Below, piece by piece: positions 8,812 through 17,587 of a stretch of DNA of 64,000 nt. Where the stretch lies: NCBI GenBank assembly GCA_964633115.1, contig CAZWEO010000014.1, positions 1 to 64,000 on the forward strand. The letters are read 5' to 3'. The notes below the pieces were generated by a model, which was not told the DNA's origin, ran no database searches, and worked only from the letters and a program-made list of their open reading frames with translations. Position 1 is the stretch's first letter. Each line of letters starts with the position of its first letter. Position numbers and translations under genes: made by a program. The DNA is from B30-G6 sp964633115 (GTDB taxonomy: Bacteria; Desulfobacterota; Desulfobacteria; Desulfobacterales; B30-G6).

Positions 8812-9687
8812 TCAGCTGCCGCTCAGCGTCCGGGCCACATATACGCGTCGATCATCTTGCTGGGACAACCGATTACACGCACGTCTAGCCTCGCGTGCAT
8901 CCGCATATATCCCAAATATGGCCGGACCACTGCCAGACATCAGTGCCGCCACAGCTCCCAATCGCGTTAATTCACTCTTAATATCCGAAATAATTGGAAA
9001 TATAGGAACTGTCACTGTTTCGAGATCATTGCAAACATGTTGGGCAACATCGAAACACGGCATATTAAAAAGAAAATTTTTAAGTTGTTTTTTACATTTT
9101 GTCAATCCCAAATTCAGATTTTTATATACCATAGCAGTAGAAACAGCGATATTCGGACAGACTAAAATAATGTTTTGGGGTGGTAACCCATGATATGGCG
9201 ATAAGTGCTCGCCAATCCCGGAGGCAATGGCCGGAATTCCCTTCAGGAAAAAGGGAACGTCAGCTCCGATCGTCACCGCCATGTGGTTTAACGCGTCCAT
9301 GCCAAAGGGACTGCCATAGAACTGATTGAGCTGTATTAGCGTTTGGCCAGCATTACTGCTGCCACCGCCTAATCCGGCAGCAACTGGAATATGTTTTTCA
9401 ATCAATATGGAGACGCCCGGATGAATTCTGGAATTGAAAAGGGCGGCCGGCTTAGCTTTTAAACGATCATAAAACAAACTCGCCGTTTGATACACAATGT
9501 TGTCTTCATTGTCGGGGACCTCTGGATGGTCGCATCGCACTGAAATTCCCGTGGTTTCAAAATCAAACCAAAGCACATCATACAGGTCAATACAACTCAT
9601 CAGCGAGACGAGTTCATGATATCCATCCGTACGTTTTCCAGTGACTTGAAGGAACAAATTAATTTTTGCGGGAGATAAAACTTTCAT
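8812..9687 (-). CDS. ispE: 4-diphosphocytidyl-2-C-methyl-D-erythritol kinase
   Basis: This 291-residue GHMP kinase starts MKVLSPAKINLFLQVTGKR, which includes the conserved Lys of the substrate site, and carries the ATP loop IPVAAGLGGGSSNAG. The C-terminal ALMSGSGPAIFGIY motif is also present. It phosphorylates CDP-methylerythritol in the MEP isoprenoid pathway. The gene is followed by tRNA-Gln and prs. A repeat-filled 155-bp spacer separates it from the DUF1844 gene upstream. Confidence 0.95.
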   Translation of the reverse strand: MKVLSPAKINLFLQVTGKRTDGYHELVSLMSCIDLYDVLWFDFETTGISVRCDHPEVPDNEDNIVYQTASLFYDRLKAKPAALFNSRIHPGVSILIEKHIPVAAGLGGGSSNAGQTLIQLNQFYGSPFGMDALNHMAVTIGADVPFFLKGIPAIASGIGEHLSPYHGLPPQNIILVCPNIAVSTAMVYKNLNLGLTKCKKQLKNFLFNMPCFDVAQHVCNDLETVTVPIFPIISDIKSELTRLGAVAALMSGSGPAIFGIYADAREARRACNRLSQQDDRRVYVARTLSGS

Positions 9688-9689
9688 GA

Positions 9690-9842
9690 AATTAGTATTC
9701 AGAAGTCAGGAGTCAGGGGTCAGGAGTCAGAATTCAGGAGATGGTATTAGGCTCTTCAATGCAGACAAACTGCAGACGGTCGGCTTCTGATTTCTGTCTC
9801 CTGACTTCTGGATTCTGAATTCTGTCCTCTGGCTCCTGACCT
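9690..9842. repeat. AGTCAGGAGTCAG-type degenerate repeat spacer, inverted
   Basis: The spacer holds several imperfect copies of a CAGGAGTCAG word reading rightwards (9700-9745) and its complement CTCCTGACTTCTG reading leftwards (9790-9842), flanking an unrelated middle. The whole could fold into a long imperfect hairpin. The same word recurs near 34725-34770. Confidence 0.6.
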
Positions 9843-10283
9843 CTACTGGCTCTCCTTGACGTACAACATCCTTAACTCATACAGCATGGTTTTGAGCATA
9901 TTGGCTTCATCGTCAAGCAGGTTGCCTTTGGTTTTATCTTCGAGCATCCCCAATATATCAATGGTCTGTTTGGCCATGGGCAAGTTTTTTACTTTTTGCT
10001 GGGTTGCTGGATCTTCGATAACCCCCAAATGAACAAGAGCAGATGAATTGAGCGAAAAAATAAATGTGGGGAAATTGATCTCCGGCAGCTGAAAATTTTC
10101 ATCAGATGTCGCTTCCTCAGACACCTGATCTGAATCTGGTTCGTCAGCTTGCGCAGTTTGGGTTGAATCCACCGCTTCTGCTGTCTCTTTGGTCTCGCTT
10201 TCTTGGGTGGACTCTGTTTCGGCGTTCTCCTCTGAAAAAATTCTTCGATCTTTAACCACGAAATCTTTTTTTTCTTCTGCCAT
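9843..10283 (-). CDS. DUF1844 domain protein
   Basis: The C-terminal half of this 146-residue protein (FPTFIFSLNSSALVHLGVI, then NLPMAKQTIDILGMLEDKT) matches DUF1844, a small helical domain of unknown function found mainly in Desulfobacterota and other anaerobes. The N-terminal ~75 residues are low-complexity, acidic and Thr/Glu/Ser-rich, probably disordered. A good AGGAG ribosome site precedes the ATG. It lies 18 nt downstream of serA on the same strand, so the two are probably one transcript; a shared function is not implied. Confidence 0.85.
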   Translation of the reverse strand: MAEEKKDFVVKDRRIFSEENAETESTQESETKETAEAVDSTQTAQADEPDSDQVSEEATSDENFQLPEINFPTFIFSLNSSALVHLGVIEDPATQQKVKNLPMAKQTIDILGMLEDKTKGNLLDDEANMLKTMLYELRMLYVKESQ

Positions 10284-10301
10284 GGTGTTTCTCCTGTTTA
10301 T

Positions 10302-11882
10302 TTAGAATTCAAGCAACTGTACGCTTTTAACTGAATCCAGATCTTTTAACTCGGCCAGGGTTTCAACATTAACGGGCGTGTCTGTTTTCATGAAAATAAT
10401 GTTGTGTGCGCCGCTTTCGTCCTGCCCCACCTGCATCCGGGCTATGTTGATATTGTGACGTCCCAAAGTGGTGCCGATTTCACCGATGGATCCCGGCCGG
10501 TCAATATTGTATATAAGTGCCATGTGGCCCTGGGGTAACAGTTCCAGTCGAAAATGATTGATATTGACCACCCGCGGATCCTTTTTCCCCAATATGGTAC
10601 CACCAATTATATTGGTTGTATCTATGTTATGGACGGTTACCCGCAGCAGATTGACATAATCCTCAGACTCAGGCGTACTGGTCTCGGTTACTTTTATACC
10701 CATCTCTTTGGCCAGCTCCAAGGCATTAACAAAATTCACAGCCTCGTTAACCATGGGCGTCATTAATCCCTTCATAATCGCAGTTGAGACGGGCGCCAGA
10801 TCGAGATTGCGGAAATCGCCATCATAGCTGATCACCACTTCTTTGACCGGTCCCGCTGCCAATTGGGCTTGCAAGGCGCCCATGCGCTCACCCAGAGTCA
10901 ACAAGGGTCCAATTTTCTTCAATAATTCCCCGGTTACCGAAGGCACATTAACCGCGTTGATAATCTCACCGGTTTGCAGGTAGGCAATAATTTGTTGGGC
11001 CACTGCCACGGCCACATTGGTTTGGGCTTCGCGTGTCGAAGCACCTAAATGGGGTGTGCAGATGACCCCATCCAGTTCAAAAAGTGGATGATCACCCGGC
11101 GGTTCGGTCGCAAATACATCCAGGGCCGCTCCGGCAACCTTAGCGCTCGCCATGGCATCATAAAGATCCTGTTCGTTGACGATGCCCCCGCGCGCGCAAT
11201 TGACAATCATGACGCCATCCTTCATTATTTCAAATGCTTGCTTATCTAACAAATTCAATGTGCTTTCCATTTTGGGGACATGCACTGAAATATAGTCAGC
11301 GCGACGGTACAGTTCATCTAAGGAAACACTTTCAAAACCAGAGGATTCAATTTGTTCCGGTGTCACAATGGGATCATGTACGATCACTTTCATCTTCAAT
11401 CCACGTCCACGGTCGGCAACTACGGAGCCGATTTTTCCAAAGCCGATAACACCTAAGGTTTTGTTAAAAATCTCTCTTCCTTGAAGCCGTTTTTTCTCCC
11501 ATAATCCGCCCTTCATGGTCGCTGTACCGGTTGGAATATTACGTGAAAGCGCCAGCATCATGGCAATGGCATGTTCGGCCGTGGTAATAACATTGCCTTC
11601 AGGTGTATTCATCACCACAACGCCTTTTTTTGTAGCCGCAGGAATATCCACATTATCTAATCCAATACCGGCCCGGCCGACAACTTTCAACTTTGGGGCA
11701 GCTTCCAGTAAATCAGCTGTAACTTTGGTGGCGCTCCGGATCACGAGGGCATCATAATCTGCGATGATGCCTTTGAGTTCGTCCGGCGACAGACCGGTGT
11801 TTACATCCACCTCAATGCCATCGGTTTCTGCAAACATTTGCACACCGATTTCGCCCAGTGCATCACTTACGAGTACTTTCAT
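10302..11882 (-). CDS. serA: D-3-phosphoglycerate dehydrogenase
   Basis: The 526-residue length fits the long (type 1) PGDH with catalytic, intervening and ACT domains. Visible parts are the substrate-binding start VLVSDALGEIGVQMFAE, the NAD fold GVIGFGKIGSVVADRGRG, the catalytic region VNCARGGIVNEQDLYDA with CTPHLGASTREAQ, and a C-terminal ACT domain (HMALIYNIDRPGSIGEIGTT). It oxidises 3-phosphoglycerate, the first step of serine synthesis, and the ACT domain usually mediates serine feedback. The AAGGAAAG ribosome site supports the ATG at 11882. Confidence 0.95.
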   Translation of the reverse strand: MKVLVSDALGEIGVQMFAETDGIEVDVNTGLSPDELKGIIADYDALVIRSATKVTADLLEAAPKLKVVGRAGIGLDNVDIPAATKKGVVVMNTPEGNVITTAEHAIAMMLALSRNIPTGTATMKGGLWEKKRLQGREIFNKTLGVIGFGKIGSVVADRGRGLKMKVIVHDPIVTPEQIESSGFESVSLDELYRRADYISVHVPKMESTLNLLDKQAFEIMKDGVMIVNCARGGIVNEQDLYDAMASAKVAGAALDVFATEPPGDHPLFELDGVICTPHLGASTREAQTNVAVAVAQQIIAYLQTGEIINAVNVPSVTGELLKKIGPLLTLGERMGALQAQLAAGPVKEVVISYDGDFRNLDLAPVSTAIMKGLMTPMVNEAVNFVNALELAKEMGIKVTETSTPESEDYVNLLRVTVHNIDTTNIIGGTILGKKDPRVVNINHFRLELLPQGHMALIYNIDRPGSIGEIGTTLGRHNINIARMQVGQDESGAHNIIFMKTDTPVNVETLAELKDLDSVKSVQLLEF

Positions 11883-12147
11883 CTAACTTTCCTTTCCCAA
11901 ATTTGAATTCATCCTATGCCACAAATCGTCCACCAAGAATCCGGCGGCATCCTACTATAGGGCCTCAATTGAGTCGCGTTGGGGAATTTAAATTGTATTA
12001 GCAGCATTGATTATTTCAGTCAACGGTCTCCAGCTTTGTCAGTGGTTTATAATTTTTACTCAAATAGCGGCTTGCATTTAGAGGTGAGGCGAAGGCTCAA
12101 TCAAAGTCTTCAGCCGAGTCGATGTGGGTAATCATCAAATTTCAACC
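11883..12147. other. Spacer between dnaK terminator and serA
   Basis: Apart from the serA ribosome site, I see no gene, tRNA or recognisable riboswitch in this spacer. It presumably carries the serA promoter, since a strong terminator follows dnaK. Confidence 0.5.
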
Positions 12148-12184
12148 AAAAAAACACCCGCATACAGTGTATGCGGGTGTTTTG
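12148..12184 (-). terminator. Rho-independent terminator after dnaK
   Basis: A 12-bp perfect stem (ACACCCGCATAC at 12154-12165 with 12169-12180, loop AGT) is flanked by A and T runs. On the minus strand it is followed by seven T residues. It ends the grpE-dnaK transcript. Confidence 0.9.
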
Positions 12185-12209
12185 TTATTGGCTCGCTATA
12201 ACGATATCG

Positions 12210-14135
12210 CTATTTGGGATCATCTTCCTTTACTTCTTCAAAGTCGGCATCGACCACATCGTCATCAGCCGCACCAGCGCCCTGGTCCGCAAAACCTTCG
12301 CCCTCTGATCCAGGTTGTTCCTGGGTCTGGGAGGCCTGCTGATACATGGCTTCAGCCAATTTATGCGATGCTTGGGTCAAAGCTTCACTCAATCGTTTGA
12401 TTTCCTCTGTGTCATCGCCCTCCATAGCCGTTTTTAATGCTGATATAGCTGCTTCCACATCTGTTTTGGTGGTCGCATCGATTTTGTCGCCCATTTCTTT
12501 AATGGATTTTTCACTGGAATAAATTAAAGCATCGGCATGATTGCGGGCATCGATGAGCTCGCGCTTTTTCTTATCATCTTCGGCATGCAGTTCTGCATCC
12601 TTGATCAATTGGTCAATCTCATCCTTGGATAAACCACTGGAAGCCGTAATCTGAATAGATTGCTCTTTACTGGTGGCTTGATCTTTGGCGGAAACATTGA
12701 CAATGCCGTTGGCATCAATATCGAATGTGACTTCGACCTGGGGTACGCCACGAGGTGCAGGGGGGATACCGACCAGCTCAAACCGCCCCAGGGTTTTGTT
12801 ACCGGCTGCCATCTCACGCTCACCCTGTAATACATGGATCGAGACTGCGGGTTGGTTATCGGCCGCAGTTGAAAAAACCTGACTTTTCTTGGTGGGGATG
12901 GTGGTATTCTTTTCGATGAGACGGGTCATGACACCGCCCAGAGTCTCAATTCCCAAGGAAAGCGGGGTGACATCCAGTAAGAGCACGTCTTTGACATCCC
13001 CTTTAAGCACACCACCCTGAATGGCTGCACCGATGGCAACGACTTCATCCGGATTAACACCTTTGTGGGGGTCTTTAGCAAAAATGCTTTTCACGCGCTC
13101 CTGGACTGCGGGCATACGTGTCATGCCACCCACCAGAATAACCTCATTGATTTCCTGGGGTGTCAGAGCGGCATCTTTCAATGCCGTCCGGCAAGGCCTT
13201 TCCAAGTTGTCGAGCAGGTCGGCAATCAGAGCCTCAAGTTTGGCCCGGGTAATTTTAATGTTGAGATGTTTGGGGCCACTGGCATCAGCGGTAATAAACG
13301 GCAAATTGACATCGGTTTCCAGGGAGGATGACAATTCCATCTTCGCCTTTTCGGCCGCCTCTTTAAGGCGTTGGAGTGCCATTTTATCACTGCGGATATC
13401 AATTCCCTGATCTTTCTTGAATTCATCGGCCAGAAAGTCAATCAGGCGCAGGTCAAAATCCTCGCCACCCAGGTGGGTGTCGCCATTGGTTGATTTCACT
13501 TCAAAGACACCTTCGCCGATCTCCAGAATGCTCACATCAAATGTGCCGCCACCCAGGTCAAAAACAGCGATCTTTTCTTCGCTCTTCTTATCCATACCAT
13601 AGGCGAGAGAGGCTGCCGTGGGTTCGTTGATGATTCGCAATACATTTAAACCAGCAATCTTACCGGCGTCTTTGGTGGCCTGCCGTTGGCTGTCATTAAA
13701 ATAAGCCGGCACCGTAATAACGGCGTCATTGATCTTTTCTCCCAGATATTCCTCGGCCGTTTTCCTGATATTGTTTAAGATATACGACGATACTTCAGCC
13801 GGACTGACTGCCTTATCCCTAAGCTTAATTCTGACATCGCCATTATCGGCTTGCTCGATCTTGTAAGGCAGAATTTTGATGTCGCCCTGGACTTCAGGTG
13901 AACCGAACTTACGTCCGATCAATCGTTTTACCCCAAAAACGGTATTTTCCGGGTTGGTAATCGCTTGGCGTTTAGCTACCTGGCCCACCAACCTTTCATT
14001 GCTCTCGGACACAGCCACAATGGACGGTGTTGTGCGGCCACCTTCCGGATTCGTAATCACCTTGGCTTCCCCGCCTTCCATCACAGCCACACAGGAATTG
14101 GTGGTCCCCAGATCGATTCCGATTATTTTTGCCAT
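12210..14135 (-). CDS. dnaK: Chaperone DnaK (Hsp70)
   Basis: The 641-residue product is full length. It has the ATPase start IGIDLGTTNSCVAVMEGGEA, phosphate loops including IAVFDLGGGTFDVSIL, the linker DVLLLDVTPLSLGIETLGG, a substrate-binding domain, and an acidic C-terminal tail ending VVDADFEEVKEDDPK. It is an ATP-driven folding chaperone working with GrpE and a DnaJ partner. GrpE is directly upstream; no dnaJ is in the window, so the cochaperone must be elsewhere. The ATG at 14135 has a GAGGAGGAG ribosome site. Confidence 0.97.
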   Translation of the reverse strand: MAKIIGIDLGTTNSCVAVMEGGEAKVITNPEGGRTTPSIVAVSESNERLVGQVAKRQAITNPENTVFGVKRLIGRKFGSPEVQGDIKILPYKIEQADNGDVRIKLRDKAVSPAEVSSYILNNIRKTAEEYLGEKINDAVITVPAYFNDSQRQATKDAGKIAGLNVLRIINEPTAASLAYGMDKKSEEKIAVFDLGGGTFDVSILEIGEGVFEVKSTNGDTHLGGEDFDLRLIDFLADEFKKDQGIDIRSDKMALQRLKEAAEKAKMELSSSLETDVNLPFITADASGPKHLNIKITRAKLEALIADLLDNLERPCRTALKDAALTPQEINEVILVGGMTRMPAVQERVKSIFAKDPHKGVNPDEVVAIGAAIQGGVLKGDVKDVLLLDVTPLSLGIETLGGVMTRLIEKNTTIPTKKSQVFSTAADNQPAVSIHVLQGEREMAAGNKTLGRFELVGIPPAPRGVPQVEVTFDIDANGIVNVSAKDQATSKEQSIQITASSGLSKDEIDQLIKDAELHAEDDKKKRELIDARNHADALIYSSEKSIKEMGDKIDATTKTDVEAAISALKTAMEGDDTEEIKRLSEALTQASHKLAEAMYQQASQTQEQPGSEGEGFADQGAGAADDDVVDADFEEVKEDDPK

Positions 14136-14201
14136 CTTACTCTCCTCCTCGCCTAATATAATTTTCGGTTATATTGAATTTGCTGCGCGTGCAATATGAT
14201 A

Positions 14202-14819
14202 TTATTCACTTTCATTTGACTGCCCATCATTTTGGGGAGCCGGTGCCGATTTTGACACAACCACCATAGCCGGCCGCAACAACCTGTCATGGATCATATA
14301 TCCCTTTTGCAGTTCCCTGATCACAACATTCTCAGGATGCGCGGATGTTTCCTCCTGCATCATTGCTTGGTGGTAGCGGGGGTCGAATTTCTCTCCCAAA
14401 GATTCGACTGGCGAGACATGAAATGTCTTAAAGATCTTGAGCAGCTCCTTAAGGGTTAGATCCAATCCTTCAGCCAGCTGTTCTTTTTCGTTGGTTCCAT
14501 TACTGGATTCAACTGCGCGTTCCAGATTGTCCACCACCCCCAAGACTTCTTTGACCAGCGATGCATTGGCAAAACGTTTAAATTCCGCCATCTCTTTCTG
14601 AGTTCTTTTTTTATAATTTTCAAGTTCAGCTGAGGCCCTTAAAAAACGGTCATGCGCTGTGGCTGCGTCGGCCTGCGCTTGTTCAAGTTTTTCTTCGGGT
14701 GTTTGCGGTGTTGTTTCTTCAGGAGCTGATTCCGCCATTTCGCCATCATGGCTTTCCATTTCTGGTTTATCGGAATCGTCTGTCTGGATCTTAACCTTGA
14801 TGGGGTTCTTTTCCGTCAT
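14202..14819 (-). CDS. grpE: Nucleotide exchange factor GrpE
   Basis: The protein has the GrpE pattern: an acidic, disordered N-terminus, a long coiled coil (about residues 50-110, RFLRASAELENYKKRTQ) and the C-terminal beta domain (LGEKFDPRYHQAMMQEE, VIRELQKGYMIHDRLLRPAM). It releases ADP from DnaK. I place the start at the ATG at 14819 (205 aa). An in-frame TTG at 14864 would add 15 unconserved residues and has no better ribosome site. No hrcA precedes it and I see no CIRCE inverted repeat upstream, so control is probably by another heat-shock system. Confidence 0.92.
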   Translation of the reverse strand: MTEKNPIKVKIQTDDSDKPEMESHDGEMAESAPEETTPQTPEEKLEQAQADAATAHDRFLRASAELENYKKRTQKEMAEFKRFANASLVKEVLGVVDNLERAVESSNGTNEKEQLAEGLDLTLKELLKIFKTFHVSPVESLGEKFDPRYHQAMMQEETSAHPENVVIRELQKGYMIHDRLLRPAMVVVSKSAPAPQNDGQSNESE

Positions 14820-15225
14820 GCAATCGTCTTTCTCCGGGCTTTCGTCTCCCGATCCGGCTTTCAATCACGCCACCTTGCTCAATCCCGATTCGTAGCGCCT
14901 TTCAATCGTGTGCATCTACATTACCGGGGAGCTGAAAAATTATTAAATTTGTAAATATTCCGTGTACCTGCTAACTTTTTTTCAAAACATAAGACGCCCT
15001 GATATAATGTCAAGATCGTTGAATTTTTTTTAAATTAGACCAAGGATTGGTATGCTGAAATAGCAGTAGATAATGCTGCGTGGAAGTTTTTTTAAGGAGA
15101 TCAAATTGAGACGGAGTTGTTCGATTTTTCATGCAACGATATGCCGAGATCTTGATGGCCTATGTTCCCCAAGAGATTGCTGCAGATCAGGACAGTAAAT
15201 TGCTTAATTCTGGTTAAAAAGGGTG
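14820..15225. other. Spacer between grpE and SRP RNA
   Basis: About 400 bp without a convincing gene. A 28-codon plus-strand frame (15131-15217) is too short and unrecognised to call. The left part must hold the grpE promoter; no CIRCE element is visible. The right end holds the SRP RNA terminator hairpin (GGGTG...CACCC then a T run on the minus strand, about 15216-15241). Confidence 0.5.
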
Positions 15226-15482
15226 AACAGGTTGTGCACCCTCTATTGAGATATCCTTAGCCCTTTGGTTTGTCTTTAAATCGGGGTCGACTCACGACAC
15301 AGAATCCATCACTTATCGCTGCTTCCTTCCGGATCTGACGAGGTTCATGACTGTCTGTTGCGTGGCGTCCGATCTGACAAATATCTGGGGCGCCAAGATT
15401 ACCCGCAAGAGGGAATTCAGCCCCGCATAAGCGGATTTCGGGTCAAGGGCACCGCTAACTCCCCGCCTAGCACAACCGCCAA
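15226..15482 (-). ncRNA. ffs: Signal recognition particle RNA, large (Alu-containing) form
   Basis: The minus strand contains the near-invariant SRP domain IV hairpin, reading GTCAGATCCGGAAGGAAGCA (about 15320-15339), the Ffh-binding site. Upstream in the RNA are TGTGCTAGGCGGGGAG and TAGCGGTGCCC, the 5' Alu-domain signature of Bacillus-type ~270-nt SRP RNA. The 3' end matches that class too (AGAGGGTGCAC). It works with Ffh to target membrane proteins. Ends are approximate. A GGGTG/CACCC stem with a T run follows as terminator. The 66-codon frame over this stretch is not a gene. Confidence 0.88.
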
Positions 15483-15485
15483 GAA

Positions 15486-15976
15486 CTATAACCATGGACA
15501 CTCTATTTTTCAAGCGATAATGTAAACCATACGATTTTATTTGAGGCCATGGGCTTTTTCAGATAAGAGTGAAGCATAGCATTCAAATTTTTAAATTTTT
15601 TTACTTTTAAATGGCATCATCACTTAGATTGATAGATTGTTGGGCTGCTAGGCTATTAGACTGTAGGCTGTAGACTATTGGGCGCTTCACCTGCTAGAAG
15701 GCCGGGATGCCTTTTAAAAGCCGAATAATGAATATCGAACATGGAATAACGAACGCTGAAGTATGCTAATGGCTATCAGGATACTTCGACATTCAAAATT
15801 CTGCGATCAATATTCGATATTTTACCTCAGCTTATTAATTTGTTAGCAGCTAACAGCTCACTGCTTGTCGCTGATGCGCTGTTATTTGAACCCTTGAACC
15901 ATGGAATACTGGACTTCTAAATGCTTACGTCCGGATTAAGCCCAATCCTGTAATTTATTTAATATCGTTAGAGTAA
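15486..15976. repeat. Repeat-filled spacer before tilS
   Basis: No gene is seen. The spacer contains degenerate words of the GCTGTAGGCTGTAGACTATT type (15650-15680). An inverted pair of ATATCGAACA/ATATTCGATATT-type words (about 15725-15820) resembles words at 28720-28850. Such words recur only between genes in this window. Confidence 0.55.
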
Positions 15977-17449
15977 ATGATGCAACTGGCACACCACCCC
16001 TTCATTCGATCGGTCGAAGAAACCATTCACCATTTTGGCATGCTACGGGCTGGCGACGCAATCCTTGTAGCCGTATCCGGCGGCCCTGACTCAGTTGCCC
16101 TTTTGCATACCCTCGTAGCCCTGCAAACTCAGTTGGAGTTTCAATTGGGTGTGGCCCATTTGAATCATGGCTTGCGTCCAAAAACAGCTGGAAGAGATGC
16201 GGAGTTCGTCGCAGCATTATGCCGTAAACAAGGGCTGGAGTGTCATCTAAAAGCCATTGATCTTAATACAGACCATACTTCCTTAAAAGGTTCTCTTGAA
16301 GACAGAGCACGCCAGGCTCGATATTATTTTTTTAACAGCATCGCCCATAAAAGAAGCTACACGAAAATCGCCCTCGGACATCATGCCGACGACAATGCCG
16401 AACTGGTTCTGATGAACCTTTTCCGGGGTAGTGGCCCCTTGGGACTTGCGGGCATGCCGCCCGTTCGCGACCAGCGTATCATTCGGCCGCTTTTCCGCCA
16501 AACACGGCAGCAAATCAACGACTTTCTGCAAAAATTTGAATTCGAATTTGTTGTGGACGAAACCAACCTGGATACCCGTTTCTTAAGAAATCGCATTCGA
16601 CACGAATTATTGCCCGACTTGCAACAAGGCTTCAATCCAAATCTGGTGGATACCTTGAATCGCACAGCCGATGTTTTTAGATCAGAGCATAATTTTATGC
16701 AGCAAGCCGCTCAGAACGCCTTTGAACATATGGCCGTTTTTCAAAACACTGCCCTGAATTTATCAATTGCCAGTTTGTGTCAACTTCATACGGCGCTACA
16801 ACGTCGTGTTATTCGGTTGGCTGTTGCCAAAATAAAAGGCAATCTCAGAAGGATTACCCTTCAGCATATTGATTCTGCGCTGCATTTGTGTAGCCATGGA
16901 AGGACAGGGCAGCGTTTGAGCCTACCCGACGGGATTTTAGTTCAGCGTTATCCTCACGACGAACTGTGCCTTTGTAAGCCGTCTAACCGTTCATCTGAAC
17001 TTGCTGCTGAATATGAGACCGATGAAATACCTTTATATAAGGTTGCCTTTCCACTCTCGGATTTGGGGACTCGGCTTAACCAAATTGAAGACCTCAATAT
17101 CACCCTAGTCTGTCAACACGTGCACCCGGATTCAATTGGCATTCCGACTTATACTGGACAAAATGCTGCTTTCTTTGATATGGACCAACTCACATCACCA
17201 CTCGGCCTCCGGCAAATCTTGCCGGGAGATCGTTTCCGGCCTTTGGGGATGGCGGGCACCCAGAAAGTAAAGGATTTCCTAATTAACAACAAAATCCCCC
17301 GCGAAAAGCGTCGCCGGATACTTGTATTGCTCAATCAGAATCGCATAATTTGGATCTTAGGTCATCGCATCGATGATTGTGTTAAAATTACCCAACAGAC
17401 TAGAAATGTTCTTAAAATAGAAATAAAATCGTGTTCCACGATTTTATGA
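15977..17449 (+). CDS. tilS: tRNA(Ile)-lysidine synthetase
   Basis: This 490-residue protein has the PP-loop ATPase motif VSGGPDSVALLHTL near residue 34, GVAHLNHGLRPKTAGRDAEF, and the long HHADDNAELVLMNLFRGSG region. It also has TilS-specific C-terminal domains (QILPGDRFRPLGMAGTQKVKDFL and IPREKRRRI). It converts C34 of tRNA-Ile(CAU) to lysidine so that it reads AUA. The last codons, including the stop, lie inside a palindromic repeat (17423 onward), which therefore supplies the C-terminal KSCSTIL residues. No strong ribosome site precedes the start. Confidence 0.93.
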   Translation: MMQLAHHPFIRSVEETIHHFGMLRAGDAILVAVSGGPDSVALLHTLVALQTQLEFQLGVAHLNHGLRPKTAGRDAEFVAALCRKQGLECHLKAIDLNTDHTSLKGSLEDRARQARYYFFNSIAHKRSYTKIALGHHADDNAELVLMNLFRGSGPLGLAGMPPVRDQRIIRPLFRQTRQQINDFLQKFEFEFVVDETNLDTRFLRNRIRHELLPDLQQGFNPNLVDTLNRTADVFRSEHNFMQQAAQNAFEHMAVFQNTALNLSIASLCQLHTALQRRVIRLAVAKIKGNLRRITLQHIDSALHLCSHGRTGQRLSLPDGILVQRYPHDELCLCKPSNRSSELAAEYETDEIPLYKVAFPLSDLGTRLNQIEDLNITLVCQHVHPDSIGIPTYTGQNAAFFDMDQLTSPLGLRQILPGDRFRPLGMAGTQKVKDFLINNKIPREKRRRILVLLNQNRIIWILGHRIDDCVKITQQTRNVLKIEIKSCSTIL

Positions 17450-17515
17450 AACGCGACAATGCCTTTCGCCCCCGGCGAAAGGCATTGTCGCTCCGATGGG
17501 CTCAATGAGACAGAC
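17423..17515. repeat. ATAAAATCG palindromic element, copy 2 (overlaps tilS stop)
   Basis: Stem 1 is an 11-bp perfect palindrome (17423-17433 with 17437-17447, loop TTC). Stem 2 is an 18-bp perfect hairpin (17453-17470 with 17474-17491, loop CCC) containing AATGCCTTTCGCC, followed by CTCCGATGGGCTCAATGAGACAG-type sequence shared with copy 3. The tilS stop TGA begins at the last base of stem 1. Confidence 0.85.
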
Positions 17516-17587
17516 CTTGCCTAATTGTGAAAAATGGTTAATGTTACAACGTAAGAAGAATTTAACTCAACCCATAGGAGACCCCCT

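Noticed and set aside
14820..15000. CIRCE heat-shock operator upstream of grpE
   Set aside because: I looked for the TTAGCACTC-N9-GAGTGCTAA inverted repeat and did not see it.
15131..15217. 28-codon plus-strand frame starting MQRYAEILMAYVPQ
   Set aside because: Protein-like in composition but very short, without a proper ribosome site, and ending in the SRP RNA terminator region; could be a gene remnant but cannot be supported.
15313..15513. 66-codon minus-strand frame
   Set aside because: It overlaps the SRP RNA, which explains the conserved sequence.
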